In this document: one piece after another, positions 8,020-18,371 of the stretch | Numbering within the stretch: position 1 is the stretch's first letter | How the letters are laid out: each line of letters opens with the position of its first letter | DNA from: Sphingopyxis terrae subsp. terrae NBRC 15098 | GTDB taxonomy: Bacteria > Pseudomonadota > Alphaproteobacteria > Sphingomonadales > Sphingomonadaceae | Length of the DNA stretch: 64,000 nt | Reading direction: 5' to 3' | Assembly (NCBI RefSeq): GCF_001610975.1 | Contig: NZ_CP013342.1 | Coordinates: 620,001-684,000, forward strand | Notes under the pieces: model-generated | The model's input: the letters and a program-made list of their open reading frames with translations, nothing else | What the model was told of the DNA's origin: nothing | The model's database searches: none | Made by a program: the position numbers and the translations under genes

Positions 8020-9063
8020 ATGGAGCGCGAAACGCAGTTCATCGGCCAGTCGGTCGCCTTTCAGGATGCGGTCGAACGCGCGAGCCAGGCGGCGACGCTT
8101 GACCGTCCGGTGCTGGTGATCGGCGAGCGCGGCACCGGCAAGGAACTGATCGCCGAACGCCTGCACCGCCTGTCGGCGCGCTGGGACCGGCCCTATGTGA
8201 TCATGAATTGCGCCGCGATGCCCGAGACGCTGATCGAAAGCGAATTGTTCGGGCATGAGGCGGGGGCCTTTACCGGCGCGACCAAGACGCGCGCGGGGCG
8301 CTTCGAGGAGGCCGACGGCGGCACCTTGTTCCTCGACGAGCTCGCGACAATGTCGATGGGCGCGCAGGAGCGGCTGCTCCGCGCGGTCGAATATGGCGAG
8401 GTGACGCGCGTCGGTTCGTCGCGGCCGATCCGCGTCGACGTCCGCATCGTCGCCGCGACCAACGAGCATCTGCCCGCGCTGGTCGATGAAAACCGCTTTC
8501 GCGCCGACCTGCTCGACCGGCTGTCTTTCGAGGTCATCACCCTGCCCCCGTTGCGCGCGCGCGAAGGCGATATCGAGGTGCTCGCCACCTATTTCGGACA
8601 GCGCATGGCCGCGGTGCTCGGCTGGGACGAATGGCCGGGCTTCGGCCCGCGCGCGCTCGCGGCGATGGAGGGCCACGACTGGCCGGGCAATGTCCGCGAA
8701 CTCCGCAACGTCATCGAGCGCGCCATCTATCGCTGGGCCGACCCGACGCGTCCGGTCGACACGCTGAGCTTCGACCCCTTCGCCAGCCCGTGGCAGCCCG
8801 CAGTGCGCAACACGCAGGCGAAAGCCGACGCGGCGCCCCCTGCCCCCTCCGCGCCCGGTGACGATAGCGCAATGGCAACCCCGGCCCCGCCCACCGGCGG
8901 CGCCGTCAGCGATCTGCGCGCGGCGGTCGATGCCTATGAACGGCAAATCCTGTCGGACACGATGGCGCGCTGCCGGTTCAACCAGAAGGTCGCCGCCGAA
9001 GCGCTGGGTCTGAGCTATGACCAGATCCGCCACGCGCTGAAAAAGCACGGGCTCAACAACTGA
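8020..9063 (+). CDS. pspF: Phage shock operon transcriptional activator PspF
   Basis: 347-aa bacterial enhancer-binding protein. An AAA+ sigma-54 interaction domain spans about residues 5-240: Walker A GERGTGKE near 35, the GAFTGA loop that contacts sigma-54 near 85, and Walker B GTLFLDEL. The C-terminus has a Fis-type helix-turn-helix (NQKVAAEALGLSYDQIRHAL). As in PspF, there is no N-terminal receiver domain, consistent with control by PspA binding. A Pro/Ala linker of ~60 residues separates the domains. ATG 8020 is preferred to TTG 8014. Confidence 0.95.
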   Translation: MERETQFIGQSVAFQDAVERASQAATLDRPVLVIGERGTGKELIAERLHRLSARWDRPYVIMNCAAMPETLIESELFGHEAGAFTGATKTRAGRFEEADGGTLFLDELATMSMGAQERLLRAVEYGEVTRVGSSRPIRVDVRIVAATNEHLPALVDENRFRADLLDRLSFEVITLPPLRAREGDIEVLATYFGQRMAAVLGWDEWPGFGPRALAAMEGHDWPGNVRELRNVIERAIYRWADPTRPVDTLSFDPFASPWQPAVRNTQAKADAAPPAPSAPGDDSAMATPAPPTGGAVSDLRAAVDAYERQILSDTMARCRFNQKVAAEALGLSYDQIRHALKKHGLNN

Positions 9064-9064
9064 G

Positions 9065-9580
9065 CTATTGCCCAGGCAGCCGCCGCTCGAGCGCGGCCAG
9101 GACATCGTCCTGCGCCGCCAGCATCGCCGCGAGCTTGTCGCGCAGCGCATAGATTTCGGGCAGGCCGTCGACCGATTCGGCGATGCTGCGTTCAAGATAG
9201 AGGCGGTCGATGTCCGCTAGCGCGTCGGTCAACGGCGCGCGCGCCGCCTGAAGGCGCGAGATCGCCTGTTGCGCCACGACCCAGCTTTCGCTGGAAATCG
9301 CCGCGCCGCCCGCTGCGGTGACGGCCGCCTCGGTCGGCGCCCGTTCGCGCGCGAAGGCCTGCTGCGCGCCCGCCGCGTCCGATTCCCACCGCGCCAGCCG
9401 CCCGGTCAGATCGGTCGGCAGCGGCCCCGGCGGCGGCACGACGACAGACGGCGGCGCGACGTCGAAACGTCCCTCGACCGGACGTTTCGCCAGCGAAGGA
9501 TAGTCGCCGCCCTGTGCAGCGGCGCAGGCCGACAGCGGGATTGCGGCCATCAGCGGCAGGATTGCAAGGATTGGCTTCAT
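9065..9580 (-). CDS. Hypothetical lipoprotein
   Basis: 171 aa with a lipoprotein signal peptide: hydrophobic segment and lipobox LSAC at about residues 16-19. The mature part has a Pro-rich stretch (PPSVVVPPPGPLP) followed by alpha-helical, Ala-rich sequence with no known motif. It converges with pspF (stop codons 1 base apart). Probably periplasm-facing; function unknown. Confidence 0.75.
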   Translation of the reverse strand: MKPILAILPLMAAIPLSACAAAQGGDYPSLAKRPVEGRFDVAPPSVVVPPPGPLPTDLTGRLARWESDAAGAQQAFARERAPTEAAVTAAGGAAISSESWVVAQQAISRLQAARAPLTDALADIDRLYLERSIAESVDGLPEIYALRDKLAAMLAAQDDVLAALERRLPGQ

Positions 9581-9688
9581 CGCCGCCCCTGATATGGGCG
9601 CAGACGCATCGCAGCAAGCCGAATCGGAGGAGCGGCGCCGCGCGCCCCGAACCGCCCCTTTCGCGATGAAAAGCGCGGAAATATGCGG

Positions 9689-9717
9689 TTGACAGCATCG
9701 CCGTTCGCCGCTAGTGG
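9689..9717 (+). promoter_or_regulatory. Candidate sigma-70 promoter of rplU-rpmA
   Basis: A perfect -35 hexamer TTGACA (9689-9694) is followed after 17 bases by TAGTGG, a weak -10. It lies about 90 bases before rplU, leaving a leader of ~85 bases. Confidence 0.45.
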
Positions 9718-9806
9718 CGCTGACTTTCCCGCATGCCGGAAAAATCGGTCGCTTCGGCGGCTGACCGGGAGCGCGGGTGTTTTAGTTTCTGATTGGATGG
9801 AAGACC

Positions 9807-10277
9807 ATGTTCGCAATCGTGCGCACGGGCGGCAAGCAGTATCGCGTCGCCGCTGGAGACAAGATCGCCGTCGAGAAGATCGAAGGCGCGGCCGGTGACA
9901 CCGTGTCGCTGGGTGACGTTCTGCTGGCCGGTGACGGCGGCGATGTGAAGGATGCGAAGGGTCTGACCGTTTCGGCCGAGATCATCGCCCAGACCCGCGG
10001 CGAAAAGGTCATCGTCTTCAAGAAGCGCCGCCGGCACAATTATCGCCGCCGCAACGGCCATCGTCAGTCGCTGACGCTGCTGCGCATCACCGCGATCGGC
10101 GAAGCCAAGAAGGCCGCTCCCAAGAAGGAAGCGGCGCCGAAGGCCGAAGAAGCCGCCGCTGCGCCCGCGCCCGAAAAGAAGGCTGCTGCACCGAAGAAGG
10201 CCGCTGCGCCCAAGGCCGAAGCTGCCGCCGAAAAGAAGCCCGCTGCCAAGAAGGCGGCCCCCAAGAAGGACGCCTGA
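9807..10277 (+). CDS. rplU: 50S ribosomal protein L21 with Ala/Lys-rich extension
   Basis: Binds 23S rRNA in the large subunit. The first ~103 residues are canonical L21 ([19 protein letters not shown] ... [15 protein letters not shown]). The remaining ~50 residues are an Ala/Lys/Glu/Pro low-complexity tail (repeated KKAAPK-type units), making the protein 156 aa against the usual ~103. Such tails are known in L21 of some alphaproteobacteria. It forms an operon with rpmA, 47 bases downstream. Confidence 0.97.
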   Translation: MFAIVRTGGKQYRVAAGDKIAVEKIEGAAGDTVSLGDVLLAGDGGDVKDAKGLTVSAEIIAQTRGEKVIVFKKRRRHNYRRRNGHRQSLTLLRITAIGEAKKAAPKKEAAPKAEEAAAAPAPEKKAAAPKKAAAPKAEAAAEKKPAAKKAAPKKDA

Positions 10278-10324
10278 GCGCGATCACGCGGCTCGGCTGA
10301 AGAACGAAACAAGGAGTTTAGGTC

Positions 10325-10594
10325 ATGGCACATAAGAAAGCAGGCGGTTCGTCGCGCAACGGTCGCGACTCGCAGGCCAAGCGCCTTGGCGTGAAGAAGT
10401 TCGGCGGTCAGGAAGTGATCGGCGGCAACATCATCGTGCGCCAGCGCGGCACCAAGGTGTACCCGGGCGTCAACGTCGGCATCGGCAAGGACCACACGCT
10501 GTTCGCGACCGCGGACGGCCGCGTCCGATTCCACGATGGCAAGCTTGGCCGCAAATATGTGTCGGTCGACGCCATGGCGGAAGCCGCCGAATAA
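10325..10594 (+). CDS. rpmA: 50S ribosomal protein L27
   Basis: 89 aa, normal length. N-terminal [16 protein letters not shown] reaches toward the peptidyl-transferase centre, followed by [11 protein letters not shown] and [11 protein letters not shown] good AAGGAG ribosome site precedes the ATG. Last gene of the rplU-rpmA operon. Confidence 0.98.
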   Translation: MAHKKAGGSSRNGRDSQAKRLGVKKFGGQEVIGGNIIVRQRGTKVYPGVNVGIGKDHTLFATADGRVRFHDGKLGRKYVSVDAMAEAAE

Positions 10595-10607
10595 GGACGA
10601 TCTTCCA

Positions 10608-10631
10608 GGGTCGTCCACCAAGGGACGACCC
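10608..10631 (+). other. Perfect 9-bp hairpin after rpmA
   Basis: GGGTCGTCC pairs with GGACGACCC around a 6-base loop, 13 bases after the rpmA stop. No T-tract follows, so it is not itself a terminator; it may protect the mRNA end. The true terminator is at 10675. Confidence 0.6.
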
Positions 10632-10674
10632 GGAACGGTCCTTTCCGCCCAGGCGGGAACAAAGTTCGAAAAGA

Positions 10675-10706
10675 GGGAGACGGGTCGCCCCCGGTCTCCC
10701 TTTTTT
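10675..10706 (+). terminator. Rho-independent terminator of rplU-rpmA
   Basis: GGGAGAC pairs with GTCTCCC (stem extended by G/C pairs) and is followed by TTTTTT at 10701-10706. Confidence 0.85.
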
Positions 10707-10844
10707 CTTGCCCGGGATCCGGACCAACCCGGTCCCTTTGAATTTCCGGCGCGAAAACAGGGCCATCCATCTCCCTCGCATATCGACTGTCGTCAAAGCG
10801 TCACCATCTGGCGCCACGGCGACAGGCAAATGGGAGTGACGAAA

Positions 10845-11441
10845 ATGTTTGCGCGTACTGAAAGACTGTTGCTGCGGCCCGGCTGGCTCGAAGATGCCCC
10901 CGCACTCGCCCGTGCAATCGGCGAGGAAGCGGTGGTGCGCAACCTGGCGCGGGCGCCCTGGCCCTATGGCATGGACGAGGCGCAGGACTTCCTCGGCCGT
11001 CCGGTCGATCCGGCGCAGCCGAGCTTCCTGATTTTCGCGCGCACCGGCGGCGCCCCGCGCCTCGTCGGCGGCTGCGGCATCGCGCCGAGCCCCGAAGGTC
11101 CGCTCGAAATGGGCTATTGGATCGCCCGCCCCTATTGGGGCCTTGGCTTTGCGACCGAAGCGGGTCGCCAGCTCGTCCGGATCGCGCGCGCGATGCAATT
11201 GCCGAAGCTGACCGCGGGGCATTTCCTCGACAACCCGGCCTCGGGCGCGGTGCTTCGCAAGCTGGGCTTCCGTCCCACGGGGCAGATCGCACAGCGCTAC
11301 AGCGTCGCGCGCGGCCGCGACGTTGCGTGTGCGCTGTTCGAAGAGGGCGAGGGTGACGGCAGCGATGTCGTCACCCCGATGCGCGGCCGTATCGACAGCG
11401 ACGCCGATTTTCGCGAACAGTTCCGGCTGATCGCTGCCTGA
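10845..11441 (+). CDS. GNAT family N-acetyltransferase (RimJ/RimL type)
   Basis: 198 aa from ATG 10845, which has GGGAG 8 bases upstream; an in-frame ATG at 10830 is the alternative. The fold is that of ribosomal-protein or small-molecule acetyltransferases: TERLLLRPGWLEDAPAL at the N-terminus, GYWIARPYWGLGFATEA as the acetyl-CoA-binding A motif, and NPASGAVLRKLGF as motif B. Substrate unknown. Transcribed alone behind the rpmA terminator. Confidence 0.88.
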   Translation: MFARTERLLLRPGWLEDAPALARAIGEEAVVRNLARAPWPYGMDEAQDFLGRPVDPAQPSFLIFARTGGAPRLVGGCGIAPSPEGPLEMGYWIARPYWGLGFATEAGRQLVRIARAMQLPKLTAGHFLDNPASGAVLRKLGFRPTGQIAQRYSVARGRDVACALFEEGEGDGSDVVTPMRGRIDSDADFREQFRLIAA

Positions 11442-11459
11442 CGCCGCGCGGCGCGGCAC

Positions 11460-11942
11460 CTATGCCGCCGCCCCGCCGTCCGCGAAGGGCAGGATCGCGC
11501 GATAGGCCTCTACCCCCGGCGCGCCGGCGATCGTCGCGCCTTGGGTAAGCAGCCAGTAATGGCGCACGATCTCTGCCTGCTGTTCGAGCCCGTAGCGTGC
11601 AAGCGGCCAGCCCGGCTTGACGCTGTAACCATAGCTCGCGAAGGGATGGCGCATCAGCACCAGATACCAGCGCCCGCGCGTCTGCGCCTGCCACACATGC
11701 GTCATTTCGTGGACGAACAGGCCCTTCAGCGACCGCGACGCGGCGGCGAAATCGTCGCAGTATAAATCGCCGTGCGGGTGGAAATGCAGCGACCCCATCG
11801 GCGCCATCACGACGCGGCGCGGCTGGAAGAATATCCATTTGCGATGGCATATGCGCACCCGGTCATAGGCGATCGCATCGCCGAAGACCGACCGGGCCAG
11901 CGCAATTTCGCCCGCCGTCAGGGGCCGCGACGGCCTTGCCAC
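11460..11942 (-). CDS. Zincin-like protein with HEMTH motif
   Basis: 160-aa cytosolic protein without signal peptide. LFVHEMTHVWQ near residue 80 is a metallopeptidase-type HExxH motif, and LEQQAEIVRHYWLL further on could supply a third zinc ligand (Glu/His). Proteins of this kind in sphingomonads are often labelled vgr-related or Rhs-like, without functional proof. It lies downstream of the copper-chaperone gene, 6 bases from it, so the two are probably co-transcribed. Peptidase activity is an inference. Confidence 0.65.
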   Translation of the reverse strand: MARPSRPLTAGEIALARSVFGDAIAYDRVRICHRKWIFFQPRRVVMAPMGSLHFHPHGDLYCDDFAAASRSLKGLFVHEMTHVWQAQTRGRWYLVLMRHPFASYGYSVKPGWPLARYGLEQQAEIVRHYWLLTQGATIAGAPGVEAYRAILPFADGGAAA

Positions 11943-11948
11943 GAGTAC

Positions 11949-12500
11949 TTACTTCTTCGCCGCGTCCGTGTTGGCCGCGCCATGGTCCATCGAGCCATGC
12001 TCCATCCCGGCCATCGCACCCGTCGGCGCGTCGCCGCTGCCGTCGGCGCTCGCGCCCGGCGCCGGCTTGATCGGCAGGTCGAAGAGGATGCGGTCATTGT
12101 TATAATTGGTGAAGACGAACTGCATCGGCAGCTTGCCGGCGCGCACCGCGGCGCCGTTGATGTGCCAGATCATCAGATGCTTGCCGCCGGGCTTGAATTC
12201 CAGCTCGCCCTTCGCGGGGACGGTCGCCGTGGTCAGCGGCTTCATCGTCACCACGCCATTTTCCTTGACGCTTTCGTGCATTTCGACGCGCTGCGCGAGG
12301 TCGGCGGTCACCGCGACCAGTTCGACATCCTGCGGACCGCCCTTGATCGTGAAGTAGCCCGCGGCGGGGCTGTCGGGGGTCGCGCCCATCTGAATATAGC
12401 CGGCGACCACCGCGAGCTGCGGGTCGCTGCCGATTTTACCGTTGCAGCCGGTGAGGGCGAGGGCGCTGGCTGCAAGGGCGGCGATGGCGAAAGGCTTCAT
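11949..12500 (-). CDS. PCuAC family periplasmic copper chaperone with His/Met-rich tail
   Basis: 183-aa lipoprotein: signal peptide with lipobox LTGC ending near residue 19. The copper site matches the PCuAC signature exactly: His followed after 10 residues by Met, after 21 by His-X-Met (MHES...VVTM...GGKHLM). PCuAC proteins deliver Cu(I) to the CuA/CuB centres of cytochrome oxidase. The C-terminus adds MAGMEHGSMDHG, a Met/His-rich copper-binding tail. ATG 12500 starts the signal peptide; the longer open frame upstream is not supported. Confidence 0.93.
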   Translation of the reverse strand: MKPFAIAALAASALALTGCNGKIGSDPQLAVVAGYIQMGATPDSPAAGYFTIKGGPQDVELVAVTADLAQRVEMHESVKENGVVTMKPLTTATVPAKGELEFKPGGKHLMIWHINGAAVRAGKLPMQFVFTNYNNDRILFDLPIKPAPGASADGSGDAPTGAMAGMEHGSMDHGAANTDAAKK

Positions 12501-12555
12501 GATGCGGGACTCCCGAAATGCGTCGATTTTCGATCCACAGTAAGCGGTCAAAACC

Positions 12556-12583
12556 CTTGTGCCAAGGATTAGCGCACCTATAT
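12556..12583 (+). promoter_or_regulatory. RpoH (sigma-32) heat-shock promoter of dnaKJ
   Basis: CTTG at 12556-12559 and CCTATAT at 12577-12583 are separated by exactly 17 bases. This matches the alphaproteobacterial heat-shock consensus CTTG-N17/18-CYTATNT. Transcription would start about 70 bases before dnaK. Confidence 0.85.
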
Positions 12584-12663
12584 CGCGCCCATCAAACCCG
12601 CAAGGGAACCCATGTGCGGCGCGCCTCTTTAGGGCGCCGGAAAATGATAAGGACGTTGAGACT

Positions 12664-14568
<1,905 letters not shown>

Positions 14569-14580
14569 GCATGAAACTCT

Positions 14581-14608
14581 CCCCGTCGCGCTTCCCGGCG
14601 CGGCGGGG
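14581..14608 (+). other. Hairpin between dnaK and dnaJ
   Basis: CCCCGTCGCG pairs with CGCGGCGGGG with one G-T pair. No T-tract follows. It may act as an attenuator or RNA-stability element that lowers dnaJ expression relative to dnaK, as is common in dnaKJ operons; inferred. Confidence 0.5.
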
Positions 14609-14627
14609 CAGAGGGGGCCGATAGACC

Positions 14628-15764
14628 ATGTCGCTCGACATCGATTATTACGAACTGCTCGAATGCGAGCGCGGCGCCGACGACGCGACGCTGAAAGCCA
14701 GCTACCGCAAGCTCGCCATGAAATACCACCCCGACAAGAATCCGGGGTGCGGCGACAGCGAAGCGCGGTTCAAGGCAATCAACGAAGCCTATGATTGCCT
14801 CAAAGACCCGCAAAAGCGGGCAGCCTACGACCGCTTCGGCAAGGCGGCGTTCCAGAATGGCGGCGGCCCGGGCGGCGGCTTCGGTGGCGGCGCCGAATTC
14901 GGCGATATCGGCGACATTTTCGAATCGATCTTCGGGTCGGCTTTCGGCGGCGGTCGGCAGCAGCAGCGCGGCCCCGCGCGCGGCGCCGACCTGCGCTACG
15001 ACATGGAAATCCGGCTCGAAGACGCTTTTGCCGGCTGCAGCCGCGAGATTCAGGTCGATGTCGCTGCGCGCTGCGACGTCTGCGACGGGTCGGGCGCGAA
15101 GCCCGGCACCGCGACGCACCGCTGCACCACCTGCAACGGCCACGGCAAGGTCCGCGCGCAGCAGGGCTTTTTCATGGTCGAGCGCACCTGCCCGCACTGC
15201 CAGGGATCGGGCGAGGTCATCACCGACCCGTGCGGCACCTGTCACGGCGAAGGCCGTGTCGACCGGCGCAAGACGCTGACCGTCGAAATCCCGCCCGGCG
15301 TCGATGAAGGCACGCGCATCCGCCTGCAGGGCGAAGGCGAAAGCGGCGCGCGCGGCGCAGCGGCTGGTGACCTCTACATCTTCCTCCACATGGCGCGGCA
15401 CAAGCTGTTCGAACGCGAAGGCACGACGTTGTTCACGCGCGCGCCGATCAGCTTCACCACCGCCGCGCTCGGCGGCTGCATCACCATCCCCGGCCTCGAC
15501 GGGCGCAAGCATGACATCAGCATTCCCGCGGGCATCCAGTCGGGCAAGCAGCTTCGTCAGCGCGGCGCCGGGATGCCTGTGCTCAACGGTCGCGGCCACG
15601 GGGACCTGGTGGTTCAGATCGACGTCGAAACCCCGACGCGGCTGAATGCCAAGCAGAAGGAATTGCTGCAGGCGTTCCGCGAAACCGAGACCGGCGAAGA
15701 ATGCCCGGCAAGCCAGGGCTTTTTCGGACGGCTCAAGGAAATGTGGGACGATCTGACGGATTAG
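14628..15764 (+). CDS. dnaJ: Chaperone protein DnaJ (Hsp40)
   Basis: 378 aa. J domain (residues 1-70) with YHPDKNPG, which stimulates DnaK ATPase; Gly/Phe-rich segment about 77-118; four CxxCxGxG zinc repeats (CDVCDGSG, CTTCNGHG, CPHCQGSG, CGTCHGEG) at roughly 145-210; then the client-binding C-terminal domains. Second gene of the heat-shock operon, 59 bases after dnaK. Confidence 0.99.
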   Translation: MSLDIDYYELLECERGADDATLKASYRKLAMKYHPDKNPGCGDSEARFKAINEAYDCLKDPQKRAAYDRFGKAAFQNGGGPGGGFGGGAEFGDIGDIFESIFGSAFGGGRQQQRGPARGADLRYDMEIRLEDAFAGCSREIQVDVAARCDVCDGSGAKPGTATHRCTTCNGHGKVRAQQGFFMVERTCPHCQGSGEVITDPCGTCHGEGRVDRRKTLTVEIPPGVDEGTRIRLQGEGESGARGAAAGDLYIFLHMARHKLFEREGTTLFTRAPISFTTAALGGCITIPGLDGRKHDISIPAGIQSGKQLRQRGAGMPVLNGRGHGDLVVQIDVETPTRLNAKQKELLQAFRETETGEECPASQGFFGRLKEMWDDLTD

Positions 15765-15783
15765 GCTTCCATACTTCTCACCT

Positions 15784-15876
15784 CGTCATTGCGAGGAGCG
15801 CCGCGACGAAGCAATCTCCAGCCATCGTCCTACCACCTCGATAGCTGGAGATTGCTTCGCTTCGCTCGCAATGACG
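15784..15876. repeat. Dispersed palindromic repeat, copy 2
   Basis: A 93-bp element with ends CGTCATTGCGAGG and CTCGCAATGACG. It contains an inner inverted repeat (GCAATCTCCAGC paired with GCTGGAGATTGC). It sits between the convergent dnaJ and patatin genes and could act as a bidirectional transcription-end or mRNA-protection hairpin. Confidence 0.92.
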
Positions 15877-15882
15877 GGTGAG

Positions 15883-18192
15883 TTACCCAATCTGGCCCCG
15901 CAATTCGGCAATCAGCGCCGCGACCTTGGGTAAGCGCGGTTCCTCTTCATCGAGGATCGCGTAGAAAGCCCGGCGTTTGAGCGCCGCCAGTTCGTCGGTG
16001 CGCAGCGCACCCTCGCCGCCGACGCTCGACGCGACGATGTCGATCAGCCGGTCGGCACCGTGGAGCCGCCCCCACAGATAGTCATTCTCGCGATAGGCGC
16101 GGCTGAAGAAGGCGCCGAAGCTGTTGAACTCGATCCCCTTGAGCATCGACGCCGCGCCGCCGGTGCGGATCGCGGTCGCGTCCGACGGCGAGATGCGGTC
16201 GATCTTGATGGGATCGAATTCGTCGAACCCCTCGCCCTGCAACAGCGGCAGGGTGGCAATGTCGTAAAAAGGATAGCCGAGATAGGCGAGCAGCATCGTG
16301 CGCCGGTCGTCCTTGGGCAGGCTGCCGAGCGCGGCGGCGATCAATATATCGGCATCGGCATCGACGCTGACCAGATCGCGCCGTTCGGCGATCGCGTCGA
16401 TCCACTGCGCCGCGCTGGCGTCGGCGGGCACGTCGAGCCGCTCGAGCCACTGGTCGCCCTCGCGTTCGAGATAGAGGCCGAGCGCGGTGTAGATCGCGCC
16501 GCGCATCGTCTCGCACGCCGGATCGGGCGCATCGCGCTTTGCCTCGACCGCGGCGTCGAGTTCGCGCGCGAGGAAGCGCAGACGCCGGATGCGAAAGCCA
16601 AGGTCGTGGGTGCGGAAAAAGGCAATCGCGTCGGTGCTCGCGCCCGAACCGCGCTTGCCCGAAATGCGGTCGAGCCCGCGGCTGCGGATTTCGTCCCACA
16701 CGGCGTCGCGCCGGTTGCGCTGATGGATGTCGCCCTCGGGCGGTGCCAGCCGGTCGATCAGCGCGACCAGCTCCTCGACCACCGCCGAGAGCTTGAGGTG
16801 GCCATAGGGCGCATAGGCGAAGCCGGCGCGCGCCGCCGCCTCGGCCTGCGCCTTTGCGCGCCAGCGGTCGAGCCGCGCCGGGGTCGGGGTGTTGAGGAAG
16901 AAGGTCGTGCCGAACAGCGCCGCCACCTGCTCCTCGACCTCGACCTTCATCGCATCGACGACGCGCTGCATGCGGCGGATGCGCCGCGACATATTCTCGA
17001 TCGCCTCGACGCTGTCGCGGATCGGCTGTTCGCGCGGAATTTCGGACAGTGCGCCGAGGATGGTCGAAAAAAAGCCCGGCGGGCGGCGCGCTTCGCCCTC
17101 GCCTGCCTCGCCAGGCTTGCCGAAGCTGATCGAGCGATAATCGGGCTTGGGATCGATATAGACGAAGCGCCGGTCGATCTCGCGCCGCGCCGGCCGCTGC
17201 TTGAGCGCCGCGATCGCCGGACGGAACGGCGCGTTTGCGAGCACCGACCCGTCGATGAGCACCCGGTCGGAGGGGTCGGCCTCGCTCCCCGTCGGAAGCT
17301 GGACGCGGACGAAATCGGCGCGCGCCGGCCAGGCGATGCCGCGCTTTTCGAGCACGCTGTCGAGTTCGCGCAGCGTGAAGGGCGGAAAGGCGCCGGGAAA
17401 GCTGGCGGTCGCGCGCGCCGCGGCAGCGAGGCCGGGGACGTCGTCGAGCCGCTTGCCCGCGCGGCCGTCCTGCCGGAAATGCATGATCAGCCGGTGTTCC
17501 TGCTCGGTCACGCGCGGCGGACTGTTGAGCGCGAGCGGCATGCTGTGCCCCGCATAGTCGGTCACCGAGACGAACAGGTCGACCGGCTGACCCGCCGGCA
17601 GCAGCGGCCGCCCCTGCGGCCCCGACGCCATCGCATCGAAGGCATCGAGCAGCAGGCCGGAGAAAATCTGTCCGCCGAAGGGCGGTTCGAACCAGCGCGC
17701 GCGCACGAAGCGCGACAGCTTGGCGCGCACCTCGTCCTGCGCGCCCTCGCCCACCGTGCGGTCGATGACATTGCCGCGCCGCTTCATCGCCCAGCCGGCG
17801 ATCGGCACCGCCCAGAATTTGGTTGCCGCCGACAACGGCCGCGCATCCGGGTCGATCAGCCGGTCGACATCGGCATCGTCGAGCCATAATTCGGTGAGCG
17901 GGTCGAGCGACTGGCCGGTCGCCATCGCCCGCGCGAGGAAAATGCCGTTGATGCCGCCCGCGCTGGCGCCCGCGATGATGTCGGCCAGGACGCGCAGCTT
18001 GATCCCGCTGCGCGCCGCGAGCGCGACCAGCAATTCGCCATAGGCATCGACCGCCGCCGGTTCCGCCTCGTCATGAAAGGTGCGCGACGCCGCCGCGAGC
18101 CGCCACACTTCCTTGGTGATGCCGTGCATGTAGACGGCAAGGCTGATGCCGCCGTAGCAGATCAGGGCAAAGCGTAATTCCTTCTCGCGCAT
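15883..18192 (-). CDS. Patatin-like phospholipase with large C-terminal domain (DUF3376 type)
   Basis: 769 aa from ATG 18192. The patatin core has the oxyanion stretch CYGGISLAVYMHG (residues 12-24), the nucleophile elbow GASAG at 75-79 and the catalytic Asp in LIDGSVLANAPF near 311, which form the Ser-Asp dyad of lipid acyl hydrolases. The remaining ~400 residues resemble the DUF3376 extension found in large bacterial patatins. No signal peptide is seen, so it is probably cytoplasmic or membrane-associated. Two ~600-codon frames on other strands or frames here are GC-driven shadows. Confidence 0.88.
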   Translation of the reverse strand: MREKELRFALICYGGISLAVYMHGITKEVWRLAAASRTFHDEAEPAAVDAYGELLVALAARSGIKLRVLADIIAGASAGGINGIFLARAMATGQSLDPLTELWLDDADVDRLIDPDARPLSAATKFWAVPIAGWAMKRRGNVIDRTVGEGAQDEVRAKLSRFVRARWFEPPFGGQIFSGLLLDAFDAMASGPQGRPLLPAGQPVDLFVSVTDYAGHSMPLALNSPPRVTEQEHRLIMHFRQDGRAGKRLDDVPGLAAAARATASFPGAFPPFTLRELDSVLEKRGIAWPARADFVRVQLPTGSEADPSDRVLIDGSVLANAPFRPAIAALKQRPARREIDRRFVYIDPKPDYRSISFGKPGEAGEGEARRPPGFFSTILGALSEIPREQPIRDSVEAIENMSRRIRRMQRVVDAMKVEVEEQVAALFGTTFFLNTPTPARLDRWRAKAQAEAAARAGFAYAPYGHLKLSAVVEELVALIDRLAPPEGDIHQRNRRDAVWDEIRSRGLDRISGKRGSGASTDAIAFFRTHDLGFRIRRLRFLARELDAAVEAKRDAPDPACETMRGAIYTALGLYLEREGDQWLERLDVPADASAAQWIDAIAERRDLVSVDADADILIAAALGSLPKDDRRTMLLAYLGYPFYDIATLPLLQGEGFDEFDPIKIDRISPSDATAIRTGGAASMLKGIEFNSFGAFFSRAYRENDYLWGRLHGADRLIDIVASSVGGEGALRTDELAALKRRAFYAILDEEEPRLPKVAALIAELRGQIG

Positions 18193-18371
18193 CGGCGACC
18201 TGATAGCGCGCTTCCGCACGCCGCGTCACCCCTTGCCGGTCGGTTCCCGAAAAGCCGGGCGGCGCATTAGGACAATATCAAAGTTTCCGATTTATTCACC
18301 GTGTCGAATGGGGGTTTGGCCATCAAATGTGGCCGATTTCCCAGTCTGTAGAGTCGAAGCAGGAAGAAGCG

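Noticed and set aside
10536..10844. Long N-terminal extension of the GNAT gene overlapping rpmA
   Set aside because: The extension crosses the rplU-rpmA terminator and has no homology-like content; the start at 10845 has a ribosome site.
16060..17889. Two ~600-codon open frames overlapping the patatin-like gene in other frames or strand
   Set aside because: Their translations are Arg/Ala/Gly-rich with no motif, while the minus-strand patatin frame has catalytic motifs. They result from high GC at the third codon position.
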